Assembly: GCA_934271085.1 (NCBI GenBank)
Contig: CAKQQU010000025.1
Span: 1-22,194, forward strand
Length of the DNA: 22,194 nt
Source of the DNA: an uncultured Bacillota bacterium
Lineage (GTDB): Bacteria; Bacillota; Dehalobacteriia; UBA4068
Direction of reading: 5' to 3'
Shown: one piece after another, positions 1-8,561 of the stretch
How positions within the stretch are numbered: the stretch's first letter is position 1
How the letters are laid out: every line of letters starts with the position of its first letter
The notes under the pieces: generated by a model
What the model saw: only the letters and a program-made list of their open reading frames with translations
The model's database searches: none
What the model was told of the DNA's origin: nothing
Position numbers and translations under genes: made by a program

Positions 1-9
1 GTCCTGAAC

Positions 10-648
10 ATGGATATTAAGGACGGAAAGAAGCGCTTGCCAACAATAAGTATGCAGGCCGTTATTATCGGCTCGGCATTGCTTTTGCTGTTTTTTGCCG
101 CGGGAACCCGTTTCGGGAATTATCTGGCGGAAAAGAATACCGATGCGCTGGCTTTTGCCGAAGAAAGCACTTGCCGTATAGATGTTAAAGGTGCTGTAGA
201 GCGTTCCGGTCTGTATGAGATGCCCGCAGGCAGCAGGATCAGCGATTTACTGGAAGTTTTGGAGCTTAGTGAGGACGCGCAGCCGGAGCTGCTGAACAGG
301 GCCGCGTTCATTACGGATGGCAGCGAACTTATTATACCCCAGGGAAGCGGGCAGGTGAACTGGAATGAAATTGCAGCCTCCCGCGGGGGTATTTACTACA
401 ATTCCCAAAGTGCGGCTGCTTCTTCTGACAATCAGGAAAAGGTTACTTTTACCGGTGTGATCAATATCAATACTGCCGGAGCGGAGGAGCTGCAGATGCT
501 AAGCGGCATCGGCCCTGCCAAGGCCGGCGCCATAATATCTTATCGGGAAAAGAACGGTAATTTCCTGACCAAAGAGCAGATCATGAACGTGTCCGGGATA
601 GGCCAGGGAACTTTTGACAAAATAAAGGATAATATCAGTGTGGAATAA
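10..648 (+). CDS. comEA: ComEA, competence DNA-binding protein
   Basis: Membrane-anchored protein that binds double-stranded DNA at the cell surface during natural transformation and passes it to the ComEC channel. The 212-residue product has one N-terminal membrane segment (about residues 14-33), a SLBB-like domain (about 54-112, containing DVKGAVERSGLY), a Ser/Ala-rich linker, and a C-terminal helix-hairpin-helix domain (about 150-212) with NINTAGAEEL, LSGIGPAKA and VSGIGQGT. This is the complete ComEA architecture at usual length. The frame stays open to the window edge (only three codons upstream) and no clear Shine-Dalgarno is visible before the ATG, so a slightly earlier start cannot be excluded. 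The 3' end overlaps comEC by 11 nt, indicating co-transcription. Family assignment is secure; whether the cell is naturally competent is not shown. Confidence 0.93.
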   Translation: MDIKDGKKRLPTISMQAVIIGSALLLLFFAAGTRFGNYLAEKNTDALAFAEESTCRIDVKGAVERSGLYEMPAGSRISDLLEVLELSEDAQPELLNRAAFITDGSELIIPQGSGQVNWNEIAASRGGIYYNSQSAAASSDNQEKVTFTGVININTAGAEELQMLSGIGPAKAGAIISYREKNGNFLTKEQIMNVSGIGQGTFDKIKDNISVE

Positions 649-2977
649 ACTGGTACCGCCGTTCTTGCGGGGAAGGATAATATTGTGCCTGCTGCTGGCT
701 TTTATGGCCGGTATAGTTTTGGAATACTTTTTAGCTGTGCCGCCGGGCGTTATTCTTTGCCTGAGCGGCGTTTTTTTGCTGGCTGCTTTGGCAGGCACCA
801 TTTGGTCCGGAAAAAACAAATGGCTGTTCTGGGCGCCTCTTTGCCTGTGTTTAGGGTTGTTCCTTTGTTGGGGGCAGATGGCTTCTCTTTCCGCCTGGGA
901 TTTTGCCAACGGGCATAATGTGGAAGTAACAGGCAAAGTTATACAGGCAGAGGACAGGGGAGAAAACTGGCGGGCAAGGCTGCGGGTGGAGCAGGTCGAT
1001 GGCAACCCCTTGAAATGCGCGGATATTTATATTTACGGCGAGGGCAGCATGCCTGCAGGCGGCAGCCGTATTCAGGCTATAGGCCAAGTATTCGAACCGG
1101 AACCATACGGCAACATGAATGCCTTTGATTACAATGATTATCTGCATCAGCAGGGTATCGCAGGCGCTGTCAGCACTTTATTCACCGGAGAAGTTATCCT
1201 GTTGCAGGAGGGTCCCGCCTTTTGGCCCGGGGATATAACCCAGTGGCTGCGCAGCGGCCTGGATAAGGCGGCGGCTTGTCTCAGCGACGAGCAGAAGGCT
1301 CTGGTATACGGCGTTTTTCTGGGTGATAAAAGCGGCTTGGATTACGAGATGAAAAACGCCCTGGGCCTAAGCGGGGCGCTCCACGCATTTGCAGTATCAG
1401 GCCTGCATGTGGGCTATATCGTTATGCTGGCCATGCTGCTGACCGGTAGCGCTTACCGCCGCAGGTTACTGCGTTTTTGGGTATGTGCGGGCCTGCTGGC
1501 AATATATATCAGCCTTACCGGATTTGTGGCCTCGGTTTTGCGGGCGTCTGTAATGGCCCTATGCCTGCTGCTTTCCTCTGTTTTGGATGAGTTGGATGAC
1601 CGGCCTACTGCTTTGGCGATAGCTGCCTTTGTCTGTTTGTTGGCGCATCCCTTATGGCTGTTCTCCGCCGGGTTTCAGCTTTCTTTTGCTGCCGCCGGAA
1701 GTATCATAGCCTTTATGCCCATGTTTCGCCGTCTTTTAGCGGTTCTCCCGGCAGGCATCAGGGATTTTTTCTCCGTTACTTTTGCCGCAACATTGGGTAC
1801 CCTGCCCCTTATCAGCTACTATTTTTATCATATAAGCTGGTTGGGATGGCTGCTTTCGCCGGTAGTGATCGTGGCTGCGGGTATAGCGGTGATATTATCC
1901 TTTTGCGCTACGGTAATAGCGGTTTTTTCTCCATGGCTGGCCGGATTGTTTTTGCAGGCTGCGTCTTATGGGCTTACCCCGGTTTATCACCTTTGTGTTT
2001 GGGCGGGTAACTTTTCCAGGGTGGCAGGGGCTGTTCCCCTATGGTCAGTGCTGCTTTTTTATCTGGCAGCCGCTTTTTTGCCGCTGCTGAAAAAGAAGGG
2101 CAGGATAGTTAATTGGCTGGCTGTCCTGATGCTGCTGGTCCTGTTTGCCCTTGTCCCTCCGGAAAAGCAGGAAAGCTCTTTGGATGGAGATATCTGCGAG
2201 ATAGTTTTTCTGGATGTGGGGCAGGGGGATAGCGCCCTGATAATAACGCCGGATAATTATACCGCTATGATAGACGGTGGAGGCGATTTATGGAATCCGG
2301 GGGATGTGGGAGAATATTCCTTGCTGCCTTATCTGAAAAGCCGCGGTATAGATCATATTGATCTGCTGGTAAACAGCCATCCGGACGAGGATCATGCAGA
2401 CGGTTTGCTCAGCGTTTTAACATACTTGCAGGTAGATGCCCTGGCTATGGCGGATATCTGGCCGGAAAACAGCGTGGCTGACCGGCTGAAGAGCCTGGCT
2501 GAGGCAGATGAGGCACAGCTGATCGATTTGCGGGCAGGGGATATGTTGCCTTTGGGGGATCAGGTGGTTTTGGAATGTTATTATCCCACGGCAGGTATTT
2601 CCGCTGTTCCCGAAAGCGCCCAGGGAAACGATTACTCCCTGATATGCAAAATCAGCTACGGCGATATTGGTTTGCTTTTCACCGGGGATATGGGCGGCAG
2701 CAAACTGGCTTATATCTGCGAGGATAATGATATAACGGCCCAGATTATCAAAATACCGCATCATGGCAGCAAGACCGGCTATTGTTCTGATCTGGCAGAT
2801 ATATTGGACAGCGAGGCGGCGGTGATAAGCGTGGGCGCCGATAACAGCTATGGTCATCCCGGCTTAAACGTGGTAGAATATTGGCAGGAGCATGGAGCGG
2901 TATATCGTACCGATCAGGATGGCGCTGTCAGCGTTTTCTGCAATGGTACGGAATATGAGATCGTTACCTATTATTGA
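638..2977 (+). CDS. comEC: ComEC/Rec2 DNA internalisation channel
   Basis: Polytopic membrane protein thought to carry single-stranded DNA across the cytoplasmic membrane during transformation. The 779-residue product has three parts: an N-terminal DUF4131 region with several membrane segments and a soluble OB-like part (about 1-170); the hydrophobic Competence domain (about 210-490) with the typical stretch LSGALHAFAVSGLHVG; and a C-terminal metallo-beta-lactamase domain (about 515-779) starting at IVFLDVGQGDSALI. The metal-binding motif SHPDEDHADG lies near residue 580, and a second conserved stretch IPHHGSKTG follows. The length is normal for a full ComEC, and the metal motif argues for an active nuclease-like domain. 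The start is GTG at 638, inside the end of comEA, so translation is probably coupled. No frameshift is seen. Confidence 0.95.
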   Translation: MWNKLVPPFLRGRIILCLLLAFMAGIVLEYFLAVPPGVILCLSGVFLLAALAGTIWSGKNKWLFWAPLCLCLGLFLCWGQMASLSAWDFANGHNVEVTGKVIQAEDRGENWRARLRVEQVDGNPLKCADIYIYGEGSMPAGGSRIQAIGQVFEPEPYGNMNAFDYNDYLHQQGIAGAVSTLFTGEVILLQEGPAFWPGDITQWLRSGLDKAAACLSDEQKALVYGVFLGDKSGLDYEMKNALGLSGALHAFAVSGLHVGYIVMLAMLLTGSAYRRRLLRFWVCAGLLAIYISLTGFVASVLRASVMALCLLLSSVLDELDDRPTALAIAAFVCLLAHPLWLFSAGFQLSFAAAGSIIAFMPMFRRLLAVLPAGIRDFFSVTFAATLGTLPLISYYFYHISWLGWLLSPVVIVAAGIAVILSFCATVIAVFSPWLAGLFLQAASYGLTPVYHLCVWAGNFSRVAGAVPLWSVLLFYLAAAFLPLLKKKGRIVNWLAVLMLLVLFALVPPEKQESSLDGDICEIVFLDVGQGDSALIITPDNYTAMIDGGGDLWNPGDVGEYSLLPYLKSRGIDHIDLLVNSHPDEDHADGLLSVLTYLQVDALAMADIWPENSVADRLKSLAEADEAQLIDLRAGDMLPLGDQVVLECYYPTAGISAVPESAQGNDYSLICKISYGDIGLLFTGDMGGSKLAYICEDNDITAQIIKIPHHGSKTGYCSDLADILDSEAAVISVGADNSYGHPGLNVVEYWQEHGAVYRTDQDGAVSVFCNGTEYEIVTYY

Positions 2978-2979
2978 TA

Positions 2980-4011
2980 ATGCATAATCTGGAAAATTCC
3001 TTAAAGCTGGGGCTGCTTTGCCCCATATATCTGTTTTACGGCGACGAGCAGTTATTGATGGAAGAAAAGGCCTCTCAAATAGCATCCCTGGCCTTGCCTG
3101 AGGATATGCTCTGGAACCAGGAAAGCTATCAGGGAAATGATATTACACCTGCAGAGCTGGTGCTTAACGCCCAGAGCGGCGGGTTTATGGGCCTGCGGCG
3201 CATGATAACAGTTCGTAATATCAATTGGCTTAAGCGCAGTAAAAAAGACAAGGATACTCCTGAAAATGAGGAGGCGGCCAATGTGGATCTGGAACCTTTG
3301 ATCGCATATGCCGCAGACCCTAATCCGGATACTGTTCTTATCCTGATGGTAAACGGTAATGTGCAGGCTAACAGCCGCCTGCTGAAGGCGGTTAAAAAAG
3401 GCGGCAGGGCAGCCCAGTTCCCTCTTTTCCGCGGCGGTGAAAAGGAGAAATGGCTGGATAATTATTTAAGGCAGTCGGGGAAAAAACCCGGACGCGGCGT
3501 GGTATCATATCTGGCGCTGATGAGCGGCGAAGGCCTGCTGAACGCTAAGAATGAAGCCGATAAGCTGCTGCTTTATACCGCTGGCCATGAAGAGATCATT
3601 ATGGATGATGCCAGGGCTATAGTAAGCCGCAGCTCTTTGGCGGGAGTTTTTGATCTTACGGATTACATGGCCGAAAAGCAGGGGGGAAAAGCGGTAGAAA
3701 TATTGCGCCGGCTTTGCCTGCAGGGGGAAGCCCCCCAAAAGCTGCTGGCCATGCTGGGGACCCAATACCATAATACTCTGGCTGTTAAGGATCTGATGGA
3801 AAGAGGATTCACCAGCAGGGAAGCGGCCGCCCGCCTGGGCATGAATCCATACGCTGCCTCAAAATGTGCCGCACAGGCCAGACTTTATACCAAAAGACAA
3901 CTGTCCAAGGCTTTGGAACTGCTACTTAATGCGGATATTGCTCAAAAGCGGGGGGAAGGTGATCTCAGCGATCTTCTGGAAGTAGCCCTTCTGCGGATTT
4001 GTTCTATGTAG
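2980..4011 (+). CDS. holA: DNA polymerase III delta subunit
   Basis: Clamp-loader delta subunit, which opens the beta sliding clamp for loading on primed DNA. The protein (343 residues from ATG 2980) has the HolA/YqeN layout: an N-terminal AAA+-like part beginning PIYLFYGDEQLLMEEKA, a middle part with SSLAGVFDLTDYMAEKQ, and a C-terminal helical domain with LLAMLGTQYHNTLAVKDL. Delta subunits lack a working Walker A motif, and none is seen here. Two starts are possible: TTG at 2974, overlapping the comEC stop, or ATG at 2980, two nucleotides after it. ATG is preferred, but neither has a strong ribosome-binding site, suggesting coupling to comEC translation. The position after comEC matches Bacillus and Clostridia. 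In B. subtilis rpsT, gpr, spoIIP and lepA lie between holA and hemW; here only 37 nt separate them. Confidence 0.92.
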   Translation: MHNLENSLKLGLLCPIYLFYGDEQLLMEEKASQIASLALPEDMLWNQESYQGNDITPAELVLNAQSGGFMGLRRMITVRNINWLKRSKKDKDTPENEEAANVDLEPLIAYAADPNPDTVLILMVNGNVQANSRLLKAVKKGGRAAQFPLFRGGEKEKWLDNYLRQSGKKPGRGVVSYLALMSGEGLLNAKNEADKLLLYTAGHEEIIMDDARAIVSRSSLAGVFDLTDYMAEKQGGKAVEILRRLCLQGEAPQKLLAMLGTQYHNTLAVKDLMERGFTSREAAARLGMNPYAASKCAAQARLYTKRQLSKALELLLNADIAQKRGEGDLSDLLEVALLRICSM

Positions 4012-4048
4012 ATAAGAAAACAAAAGTAACAGTAAAAGCGGAGGAATC

Positions 4049-5170
4049 ATGAAAGTTAATTCTGTATACATCCACATCCCTTTTTGCCTGCGTAAGTGTA
4101 ATTATTGCGATTTTGTTTCCTTTCCGGCAGACGATTGCCGGCAAAGGCTAAGTAAATACAGCGGCCTGCTCCAAAAAGAACTGGAGCTTTACCAAAACAA
4201 AATCTGTCTTGACTCAATGCATACCATTTATTTCGGCGGCGGTACGCCTTCCCTGATGGAGCCCTCTCAGATAGCCGGGCTTATTTCCCTTTTTCCTCCT
4301 GCGGAAGAGGTGACTCTGGAGGCCAATCCGGAAACCCTGGATGAGGAAAGGCTGGCCGCCTTCAGACAGGCAGGCATAAACAGGCTTAGTATGGGCGTAC
4401 AGAGCTTTGATGAGAAGCTGCTACAGTCCATGGGTCGCGGTCACAGTCCGGCTCAGGCCATAGAGATGGTGGCCGCTGCCAGAAAAGCAGGTTTTGATAA
4501 TATCAGCATAGACCTGATCTATGGTCTGCCCGGCCAGACGGCAGACGGGTGGCGGCAAGATCTGGAGCAGGCCCTTGCTTTGGAGACCGAACATATATCC
4601 CTGTATGGACTTACTATAGAACCGGGCACGCCCTGGGGCAGTATGGTGAATAAAGGCAAACTGGCGCCGGTAGATGAGGATTTGGCCGCAGATATGCTGG
4701 AAATAGCCATGGACAGGCTGGAGCAGGCCGGATTTAATCATTATGAAATATCCAATTTTGCCAGGCCTGGCTATGAAAGCCGCCATAATTTAGCTTACTG
4801 GCGCCGGGAAAACTATCTGGGATTAGGGGTGGCTGCCGCTGGTTGCCTGCTGGAGCACCGTTTGTATAATTACAAGGACTATGAGGATTATGAGCAGGCT
4901 GTCAGTGAAGGCAGGCTGCCGCTGATGGACGAAGAAATATTGCATATAGATCAGGTGATCGGAGAGGCTATTTTCCTGGGGCTGCGCTTAAGCGAAGGTA
5001 TAGATTTTGCAGCTTTTCAGACCCAGTATGGTCTGGACCCCCGCCGGCGCTTCCGCCGGGCTATAGGCAAAATGTCTGCAGCAGGGCTGCTGCAAGTTGA
5101 TAACGAGGGTATGCGCCTGACGAAAAGAGGGGTGCTTCTGGGCAATCAGGTTTTTGAACAATTCGTTTAG
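4049..5170 (+). CDS. hemW: HemW radical SAM heme chaperone
   Basis: Radical SAM protein of the HemN/HemW group (373 residues). The cluster motif is C13-x3-C17-x2-C20 in HIPFCLRKCNYCDF, followed by YFGGGTPSLM (SAM-binding glycine motif) and the conserved ANPE and GVQSF segments. The C-terminal HemN-type domain is present (ISNFARPGYESRHNLAYW and the later winged-helix part). HemW proteins are regarded as heme chaperones; they were often annotated as coproporphyrinogen III dehydrogenases, and the sequence here is the shorter HemW type rather than true HemN. The ATG at 4049 has a clear Shine-Dalgarno (GGAGG in gcggaggaatc). It follows holA by 37 nt on the same strand, so it is likely in the same operon. 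It is usually followed by hrcA-grpE-dnaK, but here a convergent gpr follows. Confidence 0.92.
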   Translation: MKVNSVYIHIPFCLRKCNYCDFVSFPADDCRQRLSKYSGLLQKELELYQNKICLDSMHTIYFGGGTPSLMEPSQIAGLISLFPPAEEVTLEANPETLDEERLAAFRQAGINRLSMGVQSFDEKLLQSMGRGHSPAQAIEMVAAARKAGFDNISIDLIYGLPGQTADGWRQDLEQALALETEHISLYGLTIEPGTPWGSMVNKGKLAPVDEDLAADMLEIAMDRLEQAGFNHYEISNFARPGYESRHNLAYWRRENYLGLGVAAAGCLLEHRLYNYKDYEDYEQAVSEGRLPLMDEEILHIDQVIGEAIFLGLRLSEGIDFAAFQTQYGLDPRRRFRRAIGKMSAAGLLQVDNEGMRLTKRGVLLGNQVFEQFV

Positions 5171-5177
5171 ACTTAAG

Positions 5178-6167
5178 CTAATCTATAAAGTTACGGTAAT
5201 TTCCCTTATTGGCAGCAGGATGCACAGCCATAGCTATGGCCGCTGCGATAATGCGTCCATCCTGCTCTATCAGGGTATCGATATCCTTTGGCGTGACCAT
5301 CAGTCTGCCCTGAAAGCGGCTGAGCAGTTTTTCTTCGGCATAGCCGCAGGCCGCTGCATCCGCCTGGGGAGCCGGCATCTTTTGGGTTTGCCAATAATCG
5401 TTAAGGGTAGAGGCAGTTTCCGCTATTATCGCTGCGCTGTCTACCACAGTGGGTACGCCTATGGCTATTACCGGGCAGCCCAAAAGTTCTTTATCTATGC
5501 ATCTTCTTTCATTGCCCACGCCGCTGCCGGGCCTGATCCCTGTATCGGAGATCTGAATAGTGGTGCCTACTCTGGTAACAGATGCCGCCGCCAGGCTGTC
5601 CACAGCTATGAGGGCGGCCGGCTTTAGATACTGGCAGATGCCCCGGATTATTTCCGCTGTTTCTATTCCGGAATTGCCCAAAACCCCCGGGGAAATGGCG
5701 CATACCGGCGATATCCCTGCCGGCGCCTGGCCGTTTTGGAACAGATGCCTGGTGGCAAAGGTGGATTCTGCTACAGTGGGGCCCAGAGCGTCGGGAGTAG
5801 CGTTGTCATTGCCTAAACCTACCACCAGCAGAGGTCCGCATTTAAGGGGCAGAGGCAGCAGAGAGCGGAGCTGCCCTGCAGCCGCCGCAGCAATATCAGC
5901 TATAGTATCTTCTGATTCGCAGTGGGGAATATCGAGGGTTATATATCTTCCCCGGGGACGGCCCATTATTTCCGCACCCTGCTCGTCCAGTATGGTTATA
6001 ATATGGATAAGGCAGCCTGCCTGATGATAAACTTCTTCCGATACGCCTTTTATCTCTACATTGGCTTCGCCCCTAAGCAGGGAATTGGCTTCGACTGCCA
6101 GATCCAGCCGGGATGGGGCAAACGGGAATCCCGGCATTTTTTTATTTGTTTTATTTAATGTATCCAT
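5178..6167 (-). CDS. gpr: GPR endopeptidase (spore germination protease)
   Basis: Aspartic-type endopeptidase (MEROPS A25) that in endospore formers degrades small acid-soluble spore proteins when spores germinate. The 329-residue product is near usual length. Seen: an N-terminal stretch TDLAxEA-like (SRLDLAVEANSL, about 19-30), VVGLGNDNATPDALGP (about 115-130), SPGVLGNSGIETAEII (about 159-174), AVDSLAAASVTRVGTTIQ (about 188-205) and DTGIRPGSGVGNERR (about 208-222). Asp126 and Asp190 match the two aspartates held to be catalytic in Bacillus GPR. The start is the ATG at 6165-6167; no good Shine-Dalgarno is visible and Met11 is an alternative. It is convergent to hemW with a 7-nt gap and no terminator between. 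With ylbJ nearby it suggests a sporulating ancestor or a sporulating organism. Confidence 0.93.
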   Translation of the reverse strand: MDTLNKTNKKMPGFPFAPSRLDLAVEANSLLRGEANVEIKGVSEEVYHQAGCLIHIITILDEQGAEIMGRPRGRYITLDIPHCESEDTIADIAAAAAGQLRSLLPLPLKCGPLLVVGLGNDNATPDALGPTVAESTFATRHLFQNGQAPAGISPVCAISPGVLGNSGIETAEIIRGICQYLKPAALIAVDSLAAASVTRVGTTIQISDTGIRPGSGVGNERRCIDKELLGCPVIAIGVPTVVDSAAIIAETASTLNDYWQTQKMPAPQADAAACGYAEEKLLSRFQGRLMVTPKDIDTLIEQDGRIIAAAIAMAVHPAANKGNYRNFID

Positions 6168-6316
6168 GATGTTATTATGTGCGGGGCGCCGGTTTTATCT
6201 GCATGTAAAATTCTGGTATATGCAGGAAGTCTATGGAAAAAGGCGAAAATAAAAAGTCAAAGCTATTTATGTGAAAACCAGTCCCATGATGTTGGAAGGA
6301 TACCGGAGATATAGAT

Positions 6317-6871
6317 TTGAGGATAATTGCCGGTGCGGCAGGTGGCCGCCGTTTAAAAACTTTGCCAGGCGATAATACCAGGCCTACCGCAGACCGGGTA
6401 AAGGAGGCTGTTTTCAGCGCCCTTACGCCTTATCTTCCCGGAAGCAGAGTTCTGGATGCCTTTGCTGGCAGCGCTGCTTTGGGCCTGGAATCCTTATCGC
6501 GGGGCGCTGCCGAAGCATGGTTTTGCGAGCAAAATCCTGCAGCCCAAAGGATATGTCAGGCAAATATTCATGATTGCGGCCTGGCAGGCGCTCATTTGCT
6601 TAAAGGAGAAACTTTTGCAGTTTTGCGCCGGCTGCGGCGGGAGGAACCGGATCTGCATTTTGACCTGGTTTTTCTGGATCCTCCTTATCGCAGCGAATTA
6701 CTGGGTCAGTCAATTGCATTTATAATGTCAGAGGGCTGGCTGGCCGATGACGGTATTATTATTGCGGAGTCTTCATCCAAATCCCCGGCCGTTCCGGCAG
6801 AGGGACTGGAAATAATAAGAGAAAAAAAATACGGCGATACTATCGTCCGTTTTTATCAGAATAAACCCTGA
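6317..6871 (+). CDS. rsmD: 16S rRNA (guanine(966)-N2)-methyltransferase RsmD
   Basis: SAM-dependent methyltransferase for G966 of 16S rRNA (E. coli numbering). The 184-residue product is the normal size. It starts MRIIAGAAGGRRL, typical of the family, with RPTADRVKEAVF (about 23-34), the SAM-binding motif DAFAGSAALGLE (about 46-57) and the catalytic DPPY (FLDPPYRSE, about 120). The second Gly of the usual FAGSGALG is Ala here, a mild deviation. The start is TTG at 6317, because the conserved N-terminus begins there; GGAAGG about 20 nt upstream and GGAG at 6305-6308 are candidate ribosome-binding sites. In many Firmicutes coaD follows rsmD; here a small coiled-coil gene follows after 30 nt and coaD is absent. 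Confidence 0.93.
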   Translation: MRIIAGAAGGRRLKTLPGDNTRPTADRVKEAVFSALTPYLPGSRVLDAFAGSAALGLESLSRGAAEAWFCEQNPAAQRICQANIHDCGLAGAHLLKGETFAVLRRLRREEPDLHFDLVFLDPPYRSELLGQSIAFIMSEGWLADDGIIIAESSSKSPAVPAEGLEIIREKKYGDTIVRFYQNKP

Positions 6872-6901
6872 AAATGCCGTTAAGAATTAGGAGGAATTAA
6901 A

Positions 6902-7417
6902 ATGGAAGCCAACGATAATGTAAACCTGGGACTTGCTACTATCCTTAAGGAATTGGAAGAAGCCGTAAGCAACGCAAGCCGAGTACCGCTCACCAATAAA
7001 GTTATGGTCAATGAAGAAGCTATAATCGGCTGCGTTGATAAAATTTACGCTGCCCTGCCTGATGAGATCAAACAGGCTAAAAAAGTATTGGAGCAAAGCG
7101 ATAAACTGCTGGAGAATGTTGAAGATCAGGGTCAGCGTATTATTGCCGAGGCCAAAGAAAAGGCGCTGGAAATGACGGAGGAATCCGCTATTTATCAGGA
7201 AGCCGCCGCCCGTGCGGACGCTATGATAGCCAAGGCCGAGCAGGCTTCCAATCAGTTGCGCCATGATTCCCTGCATTATTGCGATGATGTAATGGGTCAG
7301 CTGGAGGCTGCTTTGGATAAGATGCTTGCCAGTATCCGTAAGAACCGGGAGGATCTTCATAAATTCAGTTATTATGATCTCGATGATCAAACCTCTGCAG
7401 CAGAGGAAGAAAAATAA
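6902..7417 (+). CDS. Coiled-coil protein of unknown function
   Basis: A 171-residue, highly charged, Ala/Glu/Lys-rich soluble protein. It is probably largely helical, with long coiled-coil-like stretches at about residues 75-150, and has no membrane segment and no catalytic motif that I recognise. The ATG at 6902 has a strong Shine-Dalgarno (GGAGG in taggaggaatta). Proteins of this kind, often just named 'ATPase' without evidence, occur beside rsmD/coaD and ylbJ in Clostridia and Negativicutes; that is general recollection, not shown here. It is probably co-transcribed with rsmD. Its last 53 nt overlap the 3' end of ylbJ on the other strand. The tail (SAAEEEK) is acidic and looks dispensable. 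Function unknown; a DivIVA-like or scaffold role would be a guess only. Confidence 0.85.
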   Translation: MEANDNVNLGLATILKELEEAVSNASRVPLTNKVMVNEEAIIGCVDKIYAALPDEIKQAKKVLEQSDKLLENVEDQGQRIIAEAKEKALEMTEESAIYQEAAARADAMIAKAEQASNQLRHDSLHYCDDVMGQLEAALDKMLASIRKNREDLHKFSYYDLDDQTSAAEEEK

Positions 7418-8507
7418 GGCTGAGCAGAGATAAAGCGAATAGTATGCCCATTGCTATGGCGGCTGCGGTAAGTGAGCAAAGGAGAATGCTTCCTGTGTTG
7501 ATTACCGGATTGACGCTGCTTACCGGCAGACTGATAAAAGTGCAGAGCCATCTGGCGCTGAAATAGGCTGCCACCGCATGGATAAGCCGGCAGATAAGAT
7601 AGGGCCAGAAACTGATATCTGTATCTCCTATCATGGCTAAAACCTGCATTTGCACAGAAATGCCGCCGAATCCTAAAATAGCAGCTACTGCAGGTATGAT
7701 ATAGGTAAGCTGCAGACCGCTGTCGGCAAGGGCGTTTACGCCCAGGCTCATTTCCCAGAAACCCTGGATGGCTCCGCTGGCAAGAGGGTCGGCATTAAAC
7801 GGGATGGTTGTAAAAAAGCCGTTCAGCACGGAAAAAAAGATCATCAGACAACCTATGGAAGTTATATTTGCGGCAGCTCTGGAAGCTGCCGTTTTTACTG
7901 TCCTGCCCAGATCAATATTATGCGATGTATGATGAGGCTGTATTTGACAAGCTCCCATGTCCGACAGAGCCTTCTTTTTTCTGGCAAGCAGCCCCAGGAT
8001 TATTCCCAGCAGCAGATTTCCGCCATATTGGGTTATGGCCAGGATAACAGCAGCCCTGGGACATTCCAGCAGTCCTCCTGCTACAGCTACCGATATGTAT
8101 AAAGGCCCGGCGTTATTGGTAAAGCATACCAGCCTTGATCCTTCCTCCCGGCTTATTTCTCCCCGGCGGCGCAGAGATGCGCTGATAGCCGCACCGCTGG
8201 GAAAACCGGAACAAAATCCCAGGGCTACCGCCAGGGAGGCGCTGCCGGGCAATGCGAACAGGGGCCTCATCAGCGGGCTCATTGCTTTGCCGAGAAAGCG
8301 TGATATATCCAGTTCCAGCAGCAGCTCGCTGATGAAAAAGTATGGCAGCAGGGCAGGGGTGACTACTTCCCACCATAGATTAAGGCCCAACAATGCGGAT
8401 GAATAGGCTTGCTGAGGGAAGAATACCATTGATGCCGCCAGAGTTATCAGGGCGACCATGGTCATTATTACGGGGATATTTTTATTGTTTGCGGGCTTTT
8501 TTGGCAA
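7365..8507 (-). CDS. ylbJ: YlbJ-like sporulation integral membrane protein
   Basis: Multi-pass membrane protein of the nucleoside-recognition (Gate) domain group, matching YlbJ, which in Bacillus subtilis is made in the mother cell during sporulation and is needed for normal spore formation. About 380 residues from the chosen start, with many hydrophobic segments; seen are VTPALLPYFFISELLLEL, LGFCSGFPSGAAISA, the cytoplasmic SREEGSRLVCFTNNAGPLYI and TAASRAAANITSIGCLMIF. The longest frame begins at TTG 8561, but that codon is part of TTGACA, a likely -35 box, and has no ribosome-binding site. The TTG at 8507 has GGAGA nine nucleotides upstream, so it is preferred. The 3' end overlaps the convergent gene at 6902-7417 by 53 nt. 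Confidence 0.88.
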   Translation of the reverse strand: MPKKPANNKNIPVIMTMVALITLAASMVFFPQQAYSSALLGLNLWWEVVTPALLPYFFISELLLELDISRFLGKAMSPLMRPLFALPGSASLAVALGFCSGFPSGAAISASLRRRGEISREEGSRLVCFTNNAGPLYISVAVAGGLLECPRAAVILAITQYGGNLLLGIILGLLARKKKALSDMGACQIQPHHTSHNIDLGRTVKTAASRAAANITSIGCLMIFFSVLNGFFTTIPFNADPLASGAIQGFWEMSLGVNALADSGLQLTYIIPAVAAILGFGGISVQMQVLAMIGDTDISFWPYLICRLIHAVAAYFSARWLCTFISLPVSSVNPVINTGSILLCSLTAAAIAMGILFALSLLSLIFLPLLQRFDHRDHNN

Positions 8508-8534
8508 TTTTTCTTTTCTCCAACCGGTTTTTGT

Positions 8535-8561
8535 GTTATAATTCAGTTTGATGTGTGTCAA
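8535..8561 (-). promoter_or_regulatory. Candidate promoter of ylbJ
   Basis: On the minus strand TTGACA (8556-8561) is followed after 15 nt by TATAAC (8535-8540). The spacer is shorter than the ideal 17. It lies just upstream of the TTG start with a Shine-Dalgarno at 8507. GCATATT overlaps its upstream edge and resembles a sigma-E -35 element, but no matching sigma-E -10 box was found, so the sigma factor is not resolved. Confidence 0.4.

Noticed and set aside
499..1005. Minus-strand frame of 168 codons over comEA/comEC
   Set aside because: It is a shadow of two confidently assigned overlapping genes, has no recognisable motif and lacks a ribosome-binding site.
6168..6316. Sigma-G type promoter for gpr
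   Set aside because: No pair of -35 and -10 boxes with correct spacing could be found on the minus strand.
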